Below the pieces are notes generated by a model. That model had not been told where the DNA came from and made no database searches. It saw nothing but the letters and a program-made list of their open reading frames with translations. A DNA stretch of 64,000 nucleotides from Tillandsia leiboldiana (Eukaryota; Streptophyta; Magnoliopsida; Poales; Bromeliaceae). The stretch spans positions 23,102,743 through 23,166,742 of the forward strand of contig CM055076.1 in the NCBI GenBank assembly GCA_029204045.2. Reading direction: 5' to 3'. How positions within the stretch are numbered: the stretch's first letter is position 1; each line of letters opens with the position of its first letter. The position numbers were made by a program, and so were the translations under genes. Shown piece after piece: positions 1-12,498 of the stretch.

Positions 1-2309
1 GGGCGTGAACAGTGTTGGGCCCGGCCCAACACTGTAGCCGCCCGAATGTTCCGGGCGCCCGAAATTTTGGGCCCAAAGCCCATTGACTTGTTTTTCCGGG
101 CTGTTTCGGGTGAGGCCTATAAAAAGGCCTCAAGGGGCCTCGTTTTGAAGCTTTTCCCGAAAGCTTTTCACTTGGAGCCCTTCACCAAAGTTGTTTCTCT
201 CCCTCTTGTGCATCTTTTGGCGGAAGCTCAGGATTTTTGGAGGCCGCGACGACGGCGACTTCTGCATCGGGGTGCGGAGCGACGATCTACTGTTGGAGGC
301 CCATTTCCGTCGCAGTTTAGTCCGGGAGGTCTACCGGGCTACCCCGACATTATTTTTGGACGATTTCTGCGGTGACGGTTTCGTAAGAGGTAAATCTACA
401 TTTTTCGTGTTGGACACTTTTTCTGGATCCGAGCTTTTCTTGGGGTTCTGGGTACATTTTTAACCCCCTTTGCGACTGTTGGTTGATTTGGACAGCACCT
501 ACTTGTCGGATTTTTATCTCCTCATCCGGACATCGGAATTCGACGTTTCAGGACTCTATCGACATCTACTCTTCGCGAGGATCGCCGTCATATTTTTATT
601 GGAATTTTTGGAGGAAGTTTTTCAGGTGAAAATTTCGTGTTAGTGGGACTGTTCACCACAGATTTTGGGGAATGTGGAATTGTGTGAATTAAAGTGTAAT
701 TTTGGTGTATGTTTGTACCCAGGAGTTTGTGAGCACTTCTACCGTGATGTTGGCTTGGTGGGATTTGTGATTTGAGAGTGGTGGGCTTTCTCAGCTGTGC
801 CATTTTGGACAGTTAGCACTTTCAGGTGGGTGACCTTGCTTCCAAGAACTCTGGACTGTGTACTAATTCTATGTGTGTAGGATCATGCATGTTAGAAATT
901 GGAGTATTAGCATGTGTAAAACTGTATGTTGTATCTTGTATATCAGTTGTTGAATCTTTTGATTCCTGCACTATGTTAAGTAATGAAATCTTGGAATTTG
1001 ACCTAGCACCCCTGTCATATGTATCATGTTCAGCCAGTCTGTAGAAAAACTCCAACTTGGGCTAGGTTTTTATTGCTCTAGACATTCCACATCACGATAC
1101 TTTATTTCACCTTGGACTTAGCTTTTCCTCGCCCGAGTTGTGGGCCGAGAGGTCGGTCGGTTGTGGGATGCATTTGCACTCGTGTCTGGGGACCGAGTGG
1201 AGTTGATAGCAGTCTGTAGATTTGATTTTCTTTGGGAGAGTGATAGTGATGGTAGATCTGGGTTCTTGGAAACTGTCAGAGAGACAGTGGGTTTCAGCTG
1301 TGTAGATTCCAGCTAGTGTGTGAGACAGTGATTTGTTTGGTAGTCGATCTTATTGATCGAGGATTGGATCATAGCCTGCATGAGCCACATTTGAGCTTTA
1401 CAGTGATACTATACAGTGATACTTATGGGTTACTTTGACTCGAGCGGGTCGCTCCCCTCGAGGGCCACTCCGGAGTAGGCGAGACCGGGTTGTGTACCGG
1501 TGTGAGTTTGAGATGTTCTTTAGCGACTTGTCGTCGCAGTGGTCCCTCTGGCTGTGCTTTCGTTGGCAGCCACGGACGCCCTACGTAAGTCCGCTCCTCC
1601 GGGACGTAACGGCAGTAGGTTGGCGCAGGTTTGACTGGACCCGTTGTGGCAGTCAGTTTTGATTGGGTGATCAGGGATGAGAGTTAGTTGTGGCATTATG
1701 TTCTTTCTGTTCCACTGTTGAGCATCTAGATAGAGGCATTGTAGCTGTAGAGTTACCTTTCCTAGCTCTCCTTATAGCACTGCATTTGTTACTTTTGCCT
1801 CTGGTAGACTTAGTGGGCAGACCGTCGGGCTTGTTGGCGGCACCCACTGAGAACTACTGTGGGATGTAGTTCTCACACCCGTCGTGGTGTTTTCTCCCCA
1901 GGGACTTCTGCTCCAGTTCCTGCAGTTCCTGTTGCTGATCCAGCTCCTTCTGACCGAGGTAAGGGCGTCGCGAGATAGATCCCCTCCTGTCGTCTTCGGT
2001 GTGTGAGTAGATGTACCCCAGTTCCATTTTGGTGTGTGTTATGTCGAGTGACTTTTGTAGTGAGGTTTTGAGTTGTACCTTCCTTTCCTGCTTTTATGAG
2101 AGACTCCTGTATTTCTGGTGAGGATGGTCTGTATATTTAAAGGTTGTAGCCTTATTTTATGTATTCCTTTCCAGCTTTTCTCTTTCAGCTCTGATATCTG
2201 CTAGTGTAGATGTTTCTTTGCAGGTTAGACGCTACGCCTATACGGGGCTTCCCGTACGGGCGGCGGATCTGTTGGCGAGCCGGGGCGCAGTATCGCCCCG
2301 GGGCGTGAC
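1..2309. mobile_element. LTR-like part of a probable Ty3/Gypsy-type retrotransposon (non-coding)
   Basis: This stretch is GC-rich next to its neighbours and has no credible long reading frame. It holds a TATA-like box (TATAAAAAGG, about 119-128) followed by leader-like sequence, and ends at 2309 in GGGGCGTGACA. That end is the inverted form of the TGTCACGCCCC start seen at 59948. Such ends are common in LTRs of plant Gypsy-class elements. The left end lies outside the window. Being an LTR is inferred from the ends and composition; no pol domain is present. Confidence 0.45.
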
Positions 2310-4140
2310 ATTTAACGGAGCCCCCTTTCACCCCCTCTCTTTCCCCCTCTCTTTCTCTATATGCACGCAGAGAGAGAGAGAGGGAGAGCCTCTCTATCTC
2401 TCTCGTTTCTCTCCCATTCCCTCTGAAACTCGTCACCTTGGAGGAATTTGACCTCGGTAGTCGCGTAGTGGTGTTGGATCGGGCTTTCGGCGTGCGTAGG
2501 AACTCGAGGAGCTCGCGGCCAAAATAGGGTTTCTAACAAACGGTAAGGATTCATGTTAAATCCTTTAAAATTGATATCCTTACATTCTCTAGATGTTTCT
2601 ACTTTAGTTTGATCGTAAATTCTCGACGTATTTTTGAGTCATTTTGGGTAAAAGTGATTCTCGGGCACATTTAGGGTTTTCGAAGCTTTTGGAGTTTTTG
2701 ATTCCAATTGATTGGTTTATTTTCTAATTAAAGGTTAAAGAGGAACCCCAGGCAACTTTGATTGGAGGAACGACGGGTGTCGGCAAGCAATTTTTCGAAA
2801 TGGGCCGAAAACATCGTGGTACCATTCATTAGTGCTCTAAGGTAAGCAAATCGCTGCGGGGGTCCGATTGCAAGTGTCTACAAGCAATCGGAGGTGACTC
2901 CAGGTGGGTGTTGCTTTCAGAAGACGAATGTCCTTCTATGTTTGACTTCCTATTTTATATCCTATATGTACATGAGGCATTTGATGCATGTAGGGTCAGT
3001 GTTGAGTGAGTGATCGCAATTCCTAACGCGCTTCCAAGTTCGGATTGGGTGACATGGGTTAATAATCCAACAAGTGGAATGCGTGAGAATTGGGTCAAGT
3101 TAAGACCAAGAACCCTAATATTGCATTAAAAAATTAGTATGGAACTTAGAAAACAAAAGATGAAAACTAGGTGACAACTTAAGGTTGAACAGAACCCAGT
3201 GATGACAACATAGATCAAGTGGCATCTATTATATGTAGAATGATAGTTGCATTAGAACTGTATAGCTCCCTGGATTGGGTTAGACACTAGGAATCGTTGT
3301 TCCCCCAGAGAAGTATCATTGTGTTAGGGTGAGTCCTATAGATCGGCTACATTGTTATTGTATAGAGCTTGAATGAGTCGGACGCTAGGGTTGATTGTTT
3401 CCCCTGGTTAGCATTGTAGTGATTTGGTGAGTTCTCTAGAGCAGAGGACATGATCATACTCACATAGTCCGTATTGGCTCGAGGAGGTCGCTCCTCCTGA
3501 GCAGTGTACTCCAGAGTGACACAGTTATGGGTTGAGATTTATTCCCTAGCAGACGGCCCCCAGAGCGTTGATAGTTCATTTAGGGCTTAGTGATGTGAGT
3601 TTGGCTCGACGAGAGATGAGCACGATGATTGGGTTATGAGACAGTGAGTCATGTCGAGTTCAGCATTGATGCATACTGGTAAGGCATAGAGTAGTTTCCT
3701 TTATAGCTGCATAGTACAATAGTTTACAATTTTCCTTATCTATCTACTTATGCCTTGATTAGACCTAGTGGGAGAGGTGCCCATGTCGGGGCCAAATCCA
3801 TTAGGAACTTCTTTTAATTCTTATCCCCGTGTTTTACAGGTTCTTTCGTGAGCTGCGCGGTAGCGCCATCGAGAGCGTAGTGCAGTAGATAGCGCCCCAC
3901 CAGATTGAGACCAGCTAAAAGTACCCTCCGTCAATGAGTAGCCATCAATGTAAAAATGTAAAGGGAAAATTGTAATAATAATGTAGATTGTATAAAGAAA
4001 AAAGGAAAAATATAAATGTGTATGTCTGAGATGAATGTGTGTAATAGCTAATTGTTTATGTTTTTTGTACCTTTCTTTCACAATTCTTGTATGAATTTGG
4101 TTCCGACTGGGAACATCCCAATTTGTACTGATTGTGACGC
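2310..4140. mobile_element. Second LTR-like non-coding repeat, related to the preceding one
   Basis: No coding frame is visible. It begins with a CT-rich then GA-rich stretch (2330-2420) that can fold on itself. Blocks around 3475-3560 (ctcgagg-ggtcgctcc motif) and 3755-3800 (gatta-gacctagtgggag) resemble blocks at 1438-1480 and 1800-1830 in the preceding repeat. The two look like diverged members of one LTR family. Boundaries are uncertain. Confidence 0.3.
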
Positions 4141-4275
4141 CTTAGATCATGTTATTCCACCAACCACCCACTAAACTCAAGGAGCCCACTATCATCCTAA
4201 CCGCACATCCCTTCATCCAAAGGCTAAAAACCTATAAGCACCAATGACTTGGTACTTTTAAAAGCATAGAAGCTC

Positions 4276-4278
<3 letters not shown>
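4141..4278. mobile_element. Half-element of the (TA)n-associated inverted-repeat MITE family
   Basis: This matches, in inverted orientation, one arm of the elements at 4351-4565 and 4751-4988: the block for 'hundred-base arm with cactatcatcctaaccgcaca' is shared. It runs straight into the (TA)n tract starting at 4279. Only one arm is present. Confidence 0.5.

Positions 4279-4349
<71 letters not shown>
4279..4349. repeat. (TA)n microsatellite
   Basis: About 71 bp of pure TA, forming the left border of the 4351-4565 inverted-repeat element. Confidence 0.98.
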
Positions 4350-4350
<1 letters not shown>

Positions 4351-4351
<1 letters not shown>

Positions 4352-4565
4352 TACTATGCTATCGATAGCACCAACTTATTGGTGCTATTAAGTTTTTAGC
4401 TATTGGATTAAGAGATGTGCGGTTAGGATGATAGTGGTCCCCTAGGGTTTAGTGGGTGGTTGGTTAAATAGTATAATCCAAGGGGTGGAAATGATTAAAG
4501 GGATAGATCTAACGGTAAAAAAATTGGTAGCACCAATTGTTTGGTGCTATCGATAACATTCCAGC
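4351..4565. mobile_element. Inverted-repeat MITE between simple repeats
   Basis: The termini are inverted copies: GCTATCGATAGCACCAA at about 4359-4375 matches the complement of the end at about 4531-4555. The inner arm carries the shared 'gtgcggttaggatgatagtgg' block of this family. The left side abuts (TA)n; the right side abuts CT and C tracts and then (AT)n. There is no coding capacity. Confidence 0.6.
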
Positions 4566-4569
4566 CGGA

Positions 4570-5623
<1,054 letters not shown>

Positions 5624-5659
<36 letters not shown>
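5624..5659. repeat. (TA)n microsatellite
   Basis: About 36 bp of TA bordering the element to the left and a diverged arm of the 4351-type MITE to the right (about 5670-5860). Confidence 0.97.
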
Positions 5660-5665
<6 letters not shown>

Positions 5666-7312
5666 GGTTTCTATTTTATTTATAGCATCAAGTCATTAGT
5701 GCTATTAGGTTTTCGACACAATTGGATGAAAAAATGTGTGGTTAGGATGACAGTGGTCTCCTAATGTTTACTGTATTGTTGGTGGAATAGTATGATCTAA
5801 GAGGTGAAAATGGTCAAGGGTTGATCTAACGATGAAAAAATCATTAAATTGATCAATTCAAAATTATTTTAATCCGCAATATATTAAAAAAACAACTTCG
5901 TACAGACTGCTACAATAATTTCATACGAGGACGCTACAGTAATTTTTTAAAAATTATTTTAAAATTTTTTTTATTATAAAATTTGATAAGATCAAATTTT
6001 ATTTTATTTTTAAAAAATTTTATAATTTGATGAGATTAATTTATTTTATTGTAAAATTTGATGAGATCAAATTTTATTTTTCAAAAATTATATAGTTTTT
6101 TACATAAGATGTGAATCATTGATGAGATCAAATAGATATTTTTGCGGATTAAAATATTGATCAAAATTGTTTGAATTAACTGTTCAGTTAAATCAAACGA
6201 TCGATAAGATCGGTTTGTTTTGGTGATTTGATCACCTATATTTCTAGATAATTGGTACACATTTAATTAAAATATTCAAAATTAATTATTATGATTGTAA
6301 TGTATGAGATACATATGGGTGATGATCATGGATAGCAACCAATTTATTTTGTATTGACATGTGATGTATAATGTGTATGCAGAATCCTATAATTTTAAAT
6401 TTGTTTAAATTAAGGACTTTATATTAGGGCTATTTTGGGTGCATGCGAGCACAAGCCAATTTTATTTGGAGACCTGCGTGTCTTAATAGATTAGAGATAA
6501 AAGTTATTGAATATAATTAATGTAATTTTATTTTTTTATTGGGTTGTATTATGTTTGGTTGCACGTCATTGGTTGATTGGTTGCAAACCGTTAGCACACA
6601 ACAAGCCCAGATCAAGACGAGCACGTGTTGGTGGTCAGGTCAAGGCTATTCCGACGATGGGAGGTGGCGGCCGACGGTGCTGGATCTCGGAGGAGACATA
6701 TGAGGAAATGAAGGGGTTGCGGTTACCTATAGGTTCCAACAGGTTGCGGCTAGGATTGCAAGGAGCAACCCTAGGTTGCTTTATATACACCTTGCAACAA
6801 ATGCCATTTAGTCCCTATACATGGCTTATTTCGAGCTGAGTCCCTCACTGTAGGTGAGAAATGCACAGAGGTCCCTCTCTAAGAAATTTTGTGCATTTTA
6901 ATACATAAAATATAGGGGGTTTTAAGAAAATACTTGAAAATTTACTGTATTTCATGCTTTTCAAGGTTGTAGTATTGTCAAACAGAAAAACGGATGACAC
7001 CACGACGTTCGGCTCGACGAGACCTATCAAGTAGCGATTTTGGTTTGTTGAGTTTAAGCTTCGTTAGGTCAGTTAATCCATTAATATAGTGAATTCTACG
7101 GTTTGGCACACTTTTTGATAACCTAGGCTCGTCAAATATAAATTTGGACTACGCTATTGCGCTCATATCGACCGGACCGTTCAAATTGAGTATTTACATC
7201 GTCGAGTTTGGACTCAGATAAGTTAAATTAGCCAACTTCAATCGAAAATCCGAAATTTTAACAAGTACTATTCATAACTTAAGTCACGACACTTTTTATA
7301 TATATTTATATA
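5660..7312. other. AT-rich intergenic DNA with MITE relics and short tandem repeats
   Basis: 5670-5860 is a diverged copy of the 4351-type MITE arm. 5975-6100 carries three imperfect repeats built on 'aatttgatgagatcaaatttt'. 6500-6830 is more GC-rich and has an open frame of 110 codons that I cannot link to any family; it lacks a convincing start context and I do not call it a gene. 6840-7312 shows nothing else I recognise. Confidence 0.4.
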
Positions 7313-7947
7313 TATAAGGGATAATTGCCTGTGTACCCTTGAAATATGAAGAAATATCTGATTTACTCCTCTTATTTTTTCTTTTCAATATACCCTTCAT
7401 ACGTTCCACCGTTATTAAAAATACCCCTGCCGTTTCCCTTTGTTAAGTTAACTAGGATTAAACTAGAGTTAAATAATAATCGGAGTTGAAAACTATCAGA
7501 TATACCTATTTTGTCCGGATTTAGGATTTAGGGTTTAGGGTTTAGGGTTTTAGGGTTTAGGGTTTAGGGTTTTTTAGGGTTCTAGGGTTTAGGGTTTAGA
7601 GTTTTAGGGTTTTAGGGTTTAGGGTTTAAGGTTTTTTAGGGTTTTAGGGTTTTAGGGTTTAGGGTATAGGGTTTTAGGGTTTTAGGGTTTATGGTTTAGA
7701 GTTTAGGGTTTAGGGTTTTAGGGTTTAGGGGTTTAGGGTTTTAGGGTTTAGGGTATATTTGAAAGGGCAAAATAGTAATTATACACAGATAACGGCAGTT
7801 CCAAACGGTACACTAACAGAGTTTAACTTCAGGGATATTTTGGAAAAAAGTTGGAACGTAAGAAGGGTAGTTTTAATATTAGCCTTCTAAGAGGGGTAAA
7901 TCTGAAAACAAGAAAATTTTTAGGGATACGTTGGAAATTGCCCCTAT
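7313..7947. mobile_element. Terminal-inverted-repeat element with an interstitial telomeric core
   Basis: The left end (tataagggataattgcc... about 7313-7380) and the complement of the right end (tataggggcaatttcc... about 7880-7947) match over 60 or more bases with mismatches. Between them, 7505-7755 is an array of TTTAGGG, TTTTAGGG and variants. No coding capacity. Confidence 0.65.
7505..7755 (+). repeat. Interstitial telomere-type repeat (TTTAGGG)n with variants
   Basis: About 35 degenerate copies of the plant telomere heptamer, mostly TTTAGGG and TTTTAGGG. It sits inside a TIR element and is too degenerate to be an active telomere. Confidence 0.95.
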
Positions 7948-8250
7948 ATATAAGGTTTATTACACATATATATGGAATTAGACTTTTATCGAATTTCAAA
8001 CTCAAATTTTTCGAGTATTACAAAAACAACAAAATTATTTTTTTTATACATAAATTATAATAATACAATAAATAAATTATAAAGTAAAAAAAATATTAAT
8101 ACTCAACTAATTAATTTTCATCATATTTTAAATATGTAAATGGTTAGAATTTAGATTTATAGTAAAATTCTAGTTAAATTAGAATAAATATTTAAATCGA
8201 TGGGAGATAAACTAATTCGAATTTATATATTAATTAGAGTAATATCCTAA
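7948..8250. other. AT-rich sequence without recognisable features
   Basis: Very AT-rich sequence; I see no gene or ordered repeat in it. Confidence 0.5.
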
Positions 8251-8260
8251 TTATACATAC

Positions 8261-8470
8261 GAGTAGAGCTTATATACTTTTAAAAATACAAGTCTATCCA
8301 TACTTGTAAATTTTTTATCATTAAATTTGTATTGAGATTTGTGCTTTTGTAAAGTCAACTGAAAAAAGAGAAAGAAAAAATAAATATTACAAATCTCAAT
8401 GTAAATTTAATAATAAAAAATTTATAAATATATTTTTGCTTGTACTTTTAAAAATATATAAGCTCTACTC
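8261..8470. mobile_element. MULE-type MITE with 10-bp target duplication
   Basis: Terminal inverted repeats of about 30 bp (GAGTAGAGCTTATATACTTT at the left, its complement at the right, few mismatches). The flanks are identical: TTATACATAC at 8251-8260 and 8471-8480. A 9-11 bp duplication is the usual signature of Mutator-like elements. The interior arms also pair partly. No coding sequence. Confidence 0.85.
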
Positions 8471-8650
8471 TTATACATACTAGGATTAAATACATTTTAG
8501 TGAAACTTTGTATATAGCTCCATGTATGCAATTGGCGGCGTAGCCTGGCCGATAGTATGATCGGGAAATGAACTACATGCGAAACGTACTAGAGAGAAAG
8601 TATGTGCTTTGTGCTTTGGTATATAATTCGGGTAGATGGTCTAAGGAGAT

Positions 8651-9230
8651 CTACGGTATGACTTGGACGCTTAAAGATGTCCACGGATCGAATTCGAGAC
8701 GAATTTTTAAAAATTCAAACTGAAGCCAAATCCGACTGCCAAATCCGAATCCGAATTCGAATTCGAATCCGAATCCGAATTCGAATTCGAATTCGAATCC
8801 GAATCCGAATCCGAATCCGAATCCGATGGATTTTAAAAATCTATATCTAAATTCGAACCTGATCAAAAATTTAAAATTCGAATTCGAATCCGAACCCGAA
8901 AATTCAAATTCGAAATAATTATTTTTTTTTCTCTTATAATATTTTAAAATATATTATATTAATTTTAAAATTTTAAAATATAAATTTAAATATAATATCA
9001 AATATTTATATATACATATATTATATAACATAAAATTAATTTGGGTTCGGATCGGGTTCGAATTCAGATCGGATATAATCAAAATCTATATCAAAATTTA
9101 AATATGTCGAATTTTTATTTTTTATATTCATATCCGAATCCATATTCATTTAACATCGAATAAATTTATTTCGTTCGGATTCGAATTAGAATAAAATTTT
9201 GAGTATCCATACCCATTGTCATCAAGGGCT
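8651..9230. repeat. ATTCGAATCCG-rich dispersed repeat
   Basis: 8746-8826 is a hexamer array alternating GAATTC and GAATCC. It is embedded in a repeat that starts near 'gatgtccacggatcg' and ends near 'gagtatccatacccattg'. Similar wording recurs at 46795-47070. The phenylalanine/glycine-rich frame on the minus strand is a by-product of the hexamer. Confidence 0.6.
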
Positions 9231-9304
9231 AGTTGGAGGTCTTGATGAGATTGGCGGCTATTTGGGCCAGTCTAAAAATCGATAAAAAACAATTGGCGAC
9301 TGAT

Positions 9305-9415
9305 CTATCACGGCGCCGTCCTTTTCCCGCGCTAAGCATTCGCCCCTCCTCTCTCTTCTCTCTTCTCGATCCCTCTCCACCCACGCAGTTTCGCAACGTA
9401 CCGATCTCTACAACA
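9305..9415 (+). promoter_or_regulatory. Promoter and leader of the partial CDC6 copy with one E2F-type site
   Basis: TTTCCCGC at 9323-9330 matches the E2F consensus TTTSSCGC. It lies 86 nt upstream of the ATG and is followed by a CT-rich leader. The sequence is almost identical to the proximal promoter of the full gene (15057-15166). It lacks the second, distal E2F-type site found there. Confidence 0.6.
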
Positions 9416-9837
9416 ATGCCGACTCTCAGAAGCTCTGAAGTGCTTCTCCCGTCGTCCCCCCTCGCTTCCCCGGCTAAAGGAAAAAGGGATGGAAAAGGAA
9501 GCTCCACCCCGAACAAGAAGAAGAAGCGAGCGAGATCCCACAGCGCCGACGAGTCGACTCCGATCAAAACCCAATCCCCTGCGAAATGGAGATCCACCTC
9601 CAATGCAAATGTGATCTCCCTTCCCTTCCCTTCCCCAACATACCAAATCTAGGGTTTTTCTTTTCTTTTCTTTTTTTTTCTTGTTCTGCTTTTATTTTAG
9701 ATCCATTTTGTGGAGCGGATTTGGATTTTCGCAGGGCTATGATAAAGTTTCCGATGACAAGCTCTTGTGTTCTCCAAAGTCTCCGAGGAAAAGATTATTG
9801 AACCAATTCTCTGAGAAGCCCAAGTGGAATCCCACAG

Positions 9838-10011
9838 GCAAGCTTGTTAATTCATCTTCTTCTCGATTTCCTGATTAATTAACCTCGATTGAGTCTTTTA
9901 ATTCATCTTTTTCATGTTTGTTAACTCCATTAAGAAAGATCGATGACTTCAAGAACTCTGATCTAACTTCAAATCTATTAAATTCCGGGCTTTGATTCCG
10001 ATACTTGCCAG
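9838..10011 (+). other. GC-AG intron (intron 2 of the CDC6 partial copy)
   Basis: The join that restores the KWNPT-D-PAQM reading uses CACAG|GCAAGC as donor and TTGCCAG as acceptor; no GT lies at the required phase. GC-AG introns are a known minor class. The same donor is kept in the full gene at 15559/15560. Confidence 0.75.
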
Positions 10012-10769
10012 ATCCGGCGCAGATGCAAGCGGTTAAGGAAGCATTGCATGTAGCTACGGCCCCCGGGAATTTCGTATGCCGTGCGGAGGAGCAGAAAAGG
10101 ATATTTGAGTTCTGTAAGACTTGCATTGAACAGGAAAGAGCCGGTAGTTTATACGTGTGCGGATGTCCCGGAACCGGAAAAACTTTGTCTATTGACAGAG
10201 TGACAGAAAATGTAATGCTTTGGTCGAAAGAGGTATATCGTTCCCTTATTTTTTAAATAGATTGTAAGTTGGAAGTTTTATGATGAGACAAGAAATACGT
10301 AACTATAGCATGTAGAACATAACTAATTTCAGAAATATAAAATGAATTTGAGTTGCCACTCTTTGTATTTAATACTTTCATTCTATTTTGTGGTGTTCCA
10401 ACCCAACTCGCAGGCGGGGTTCAAACTACCAGATGTGTTAGCTATTAATTGTACTTCTCTAACCAAGACAATTGAAATTTTCAGTGCGGTAATCATTTAA
10501 TATGCGAAAATGATTTGAGCTATATTGCAGCATAGACCTTCTCATTGCCAATAATAAGTTTTCATTTCAGATTCTTGCAAAGTTCCATCCTCAAAAGAAG
10601 ACAACTTGTAGTTTGTCACCTCTTCAACATCTTCAGAACTTTTTTTCTCAGAGCCATTCATCTTTCAGAAGGATGATGTGAGAACTTTTCTTACATTTTG
10701 TTCTGTACTGTTCTATTTACAAGTGGCCTACTACGGCAAGCTTCTGATGCGAATTTTGCAACTGTATGC

Positions 10770-10774
<5 letters not shown>

Positions 10775-10810
<36 letters not shown>
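10775..10810 (+). repeat. (GT)n microsatellite next to the exon 6 acceptor, partial CDC6 copy
   Basis: About 18 TG units directly before ACAG|AGTG. The full gene has only about 8 units at the same place (16497-16512). Confidence 0.95.
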
Positions 10811-10811
<1 letters not shown>

Positions 10812-11202
10812 CAGAGTGATTGTTGTGGATGAGATGGATTACTTGATAACTAAAGATAGAGCCATACTTCATGATCTTTTTATGCTTACAACTTTCCCGT
10901 TTTCCCGATGTATATTAATAGGTAAAATTTCAAGTATGTCTGTGTTATTATTTCTTAGTCATTGAGTAGCTATTTAGTTTTGAGACATCCTTGGTTCTAT
11001 ACGGGAGGTCGTGCAGTGCCGCGTGAGGTCGTGGCTTGCGTGTGTGTGTGTGTGGTCGTAGGTGGCACACATGTGGTCGTTGGTGGCACACTACTAACCG
11101 AGCAAGGTACAACACTCTCAATATGGTCATACCCACTTTCTCTGTAATATATACAATGATTAAGTCCATTTAAAGAAGATTACAAATTACCAAATTTTTA
11201 GA

Positions 11203-11649
11203 TTATTTTTCTAACCTTGTCATTCTGACACCACCTTCGTGTGGAATATTTTGATCACCTATTATATTGGCGGAAGGATGCAAATCAATATAATTGTGGA
11301 GCATTCTCGTGTAATAACCTTGCGGTTCAAAATTATCCGACGGATGTAGCTCTTTCTCAATGTATACCGTCACAACACCATGAAGTTCACATAATCCAAT
11401 CAATCCCTCCAATGATTCATCATCTACTACTTCGTGAGCTAAATAGTCACTACCGATCGTAGGGCAACGAATAGTAAATTTTAAACGAAATTGTTCTCTT
11501 GTATAATTTACTAAATGATACATTCTCGTCTCGAAACTAGTATATGTAGAATCAGAACGTATCGCGATTAACTTTTTTTGACCGCCGATATATCGTGGAC
11601 CATTCTCATCGATAACTAACTGTCCATCCCAATGAACACTTATGGGCAT
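11203..11649 (-). pseudogene. N-terminal fragment resembling a plant MULE (MuDR-type) transposase
   Basis: An open frame of 148 codons starting with ATG at 11649. It begins MPISVHWDGQLVIDENG and continues with YIGGQKK and a run of alternating beta-like segments. That layout is familiar from the N-terminal, PB1-like region of plant MuDR-type proteins, which precedes the transposase domain. No MULE catalytic domain or SWIM zinc finger follows, so this can only be a fragment. The family call rests on motif memory and is moderate at best. The alternative is an unrelated hypothetical protein. Confidence 0.4.
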
Positions 11650-11789
11650 GCGATGATTAGCTATTTCAACTACAAAATAAAATTAACCATTTAACTTTAC
11701 AGTCGGAGACCGACAGTGAAACCTCTCACTTTACATGCGACGATTAGCCATTTTGACTACAAAAAAAATTAAATACAGACCTCACTGTG

Positions 11790-12160
11790 AGAGATCCCTC
11801 TCACAGAGTTCTGCTCACAGAGATCTGCTAAAAAATTAAGCACAGTCCATTTTAGCCATTTTAACTCTCTCATTGTGAGAGATCCCTCTCACAGAGAGGG
11901 ACACTGTGAGAACAGACCTCACTGTGAGAACAGAGGGATCCCTCATAATGAGGAATCCCTCACTGTGAGAACAGAGAATCCCTCACTATGAGATAACTCT
12001 CATAGTGAGGGGATCGCTCACTGTGAGATAACTCTCACAGTGAGGGGATCGCTCACAATGAGCGATCTCACAATAAGGAGATCGCTCACTGTGAGTGATC
12101 TCACAGTTATCTCTCTCACTGTGACGGGATCTCTCACAGTGAGCCATCTCACTATAAGAG
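11790..12160. repeat. Array of short palindromes (CTCACAGTGAG type)
   Basis: CTCACAGTGAG, CTCACTGTGAG and variants, often followed by ggatc or gatccctc, recur at short irregular intervals. Nearly all units are self-complementary. Confidence 0.9.
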
Positions 12161-12498
12161 AGAGAAAGAAAGAGAGAGAGAGAGAAAGAGAGAGAGAAGA
12201 GAGAGGGAGCGAGCTTACAGTGAATGCGATTGAGACGGCGAAGGCGAGAGCGAGAGAGACGGCGATGGCAACAATGTGCTTCCTCTCGGCGACGGCGAAG
12301 GCGAAGGCGACGGCGAGAGGAGATCGGCACTGTGCGAGAGAGGGCGGGAGAGGAGCTCGGCACTGTGTGGGAGCGGAGATCGACACTGTGCAGGAGTGGA
12401 AGGAGAGAAAGCACTGTGCGGGAGCGGAGCACTGTGCGGGATTGAAGAGAAGAAATGAGCGCACTGCTGCCCGCGCGGGTGGGGATAGTGGTGAAGAA

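Larger units (their letters stand above)
9416..10965 (+). pseudogene. CDC6: Partial CDC6 copy, exons 1-6 only
   Basis: Six exons in frame: 9416-9610, 9735-9837, 10012-10232, 10414-10488, 10571-10677 and 10815-10921. They encode the N-terminal regulatory region, Walker A (GCPGTGKT) and Walker B (VVDEMD) of the AAA+ origin-licensing ATPase CDC6. Sequence identity to the full gene at 15167-16623 is very high and there is no stop or frameshift. Homology ends inside intron 6 at about 10980, so exons 7-16 (sensor 2, winged helix) are missing. Reading on from exon 6 reaches TGA at 10963-10965, which would give about 283 aa. The copy keeps nine residues (YDKVSDDKL) that the full gene has lost. Most likely a truncated duplicate without normal licensing function. 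A dominant-negative or regulatory product is possible if it is transcribed. Confidence 0.85.

Noticed and set aside
46..463. Overlapping open frames of 90-109 codons near the left edge
   Set aside because: They follow GC-rich LTR-like sequence, have no family resemblance and overlap each other in different frames.
6507..6839. 110-codon frame in a GC-richer patch
   Set aside because: No family resemblance, no splice context, and surrounded by repeats; not enough to call a gene.
8651..8866. Phenylalanine/glycine-rich frame on the minus strand
   Set aside because: Product of the GAATCC/GAATTC hexamer array.
9229..9646. Minus-strand frames of 104-124 codons over CDC6 exon 1
   Set aside because: Antisense shadows of the first exon and leader; the same shadows recur at 15031-15397 over the second copy.
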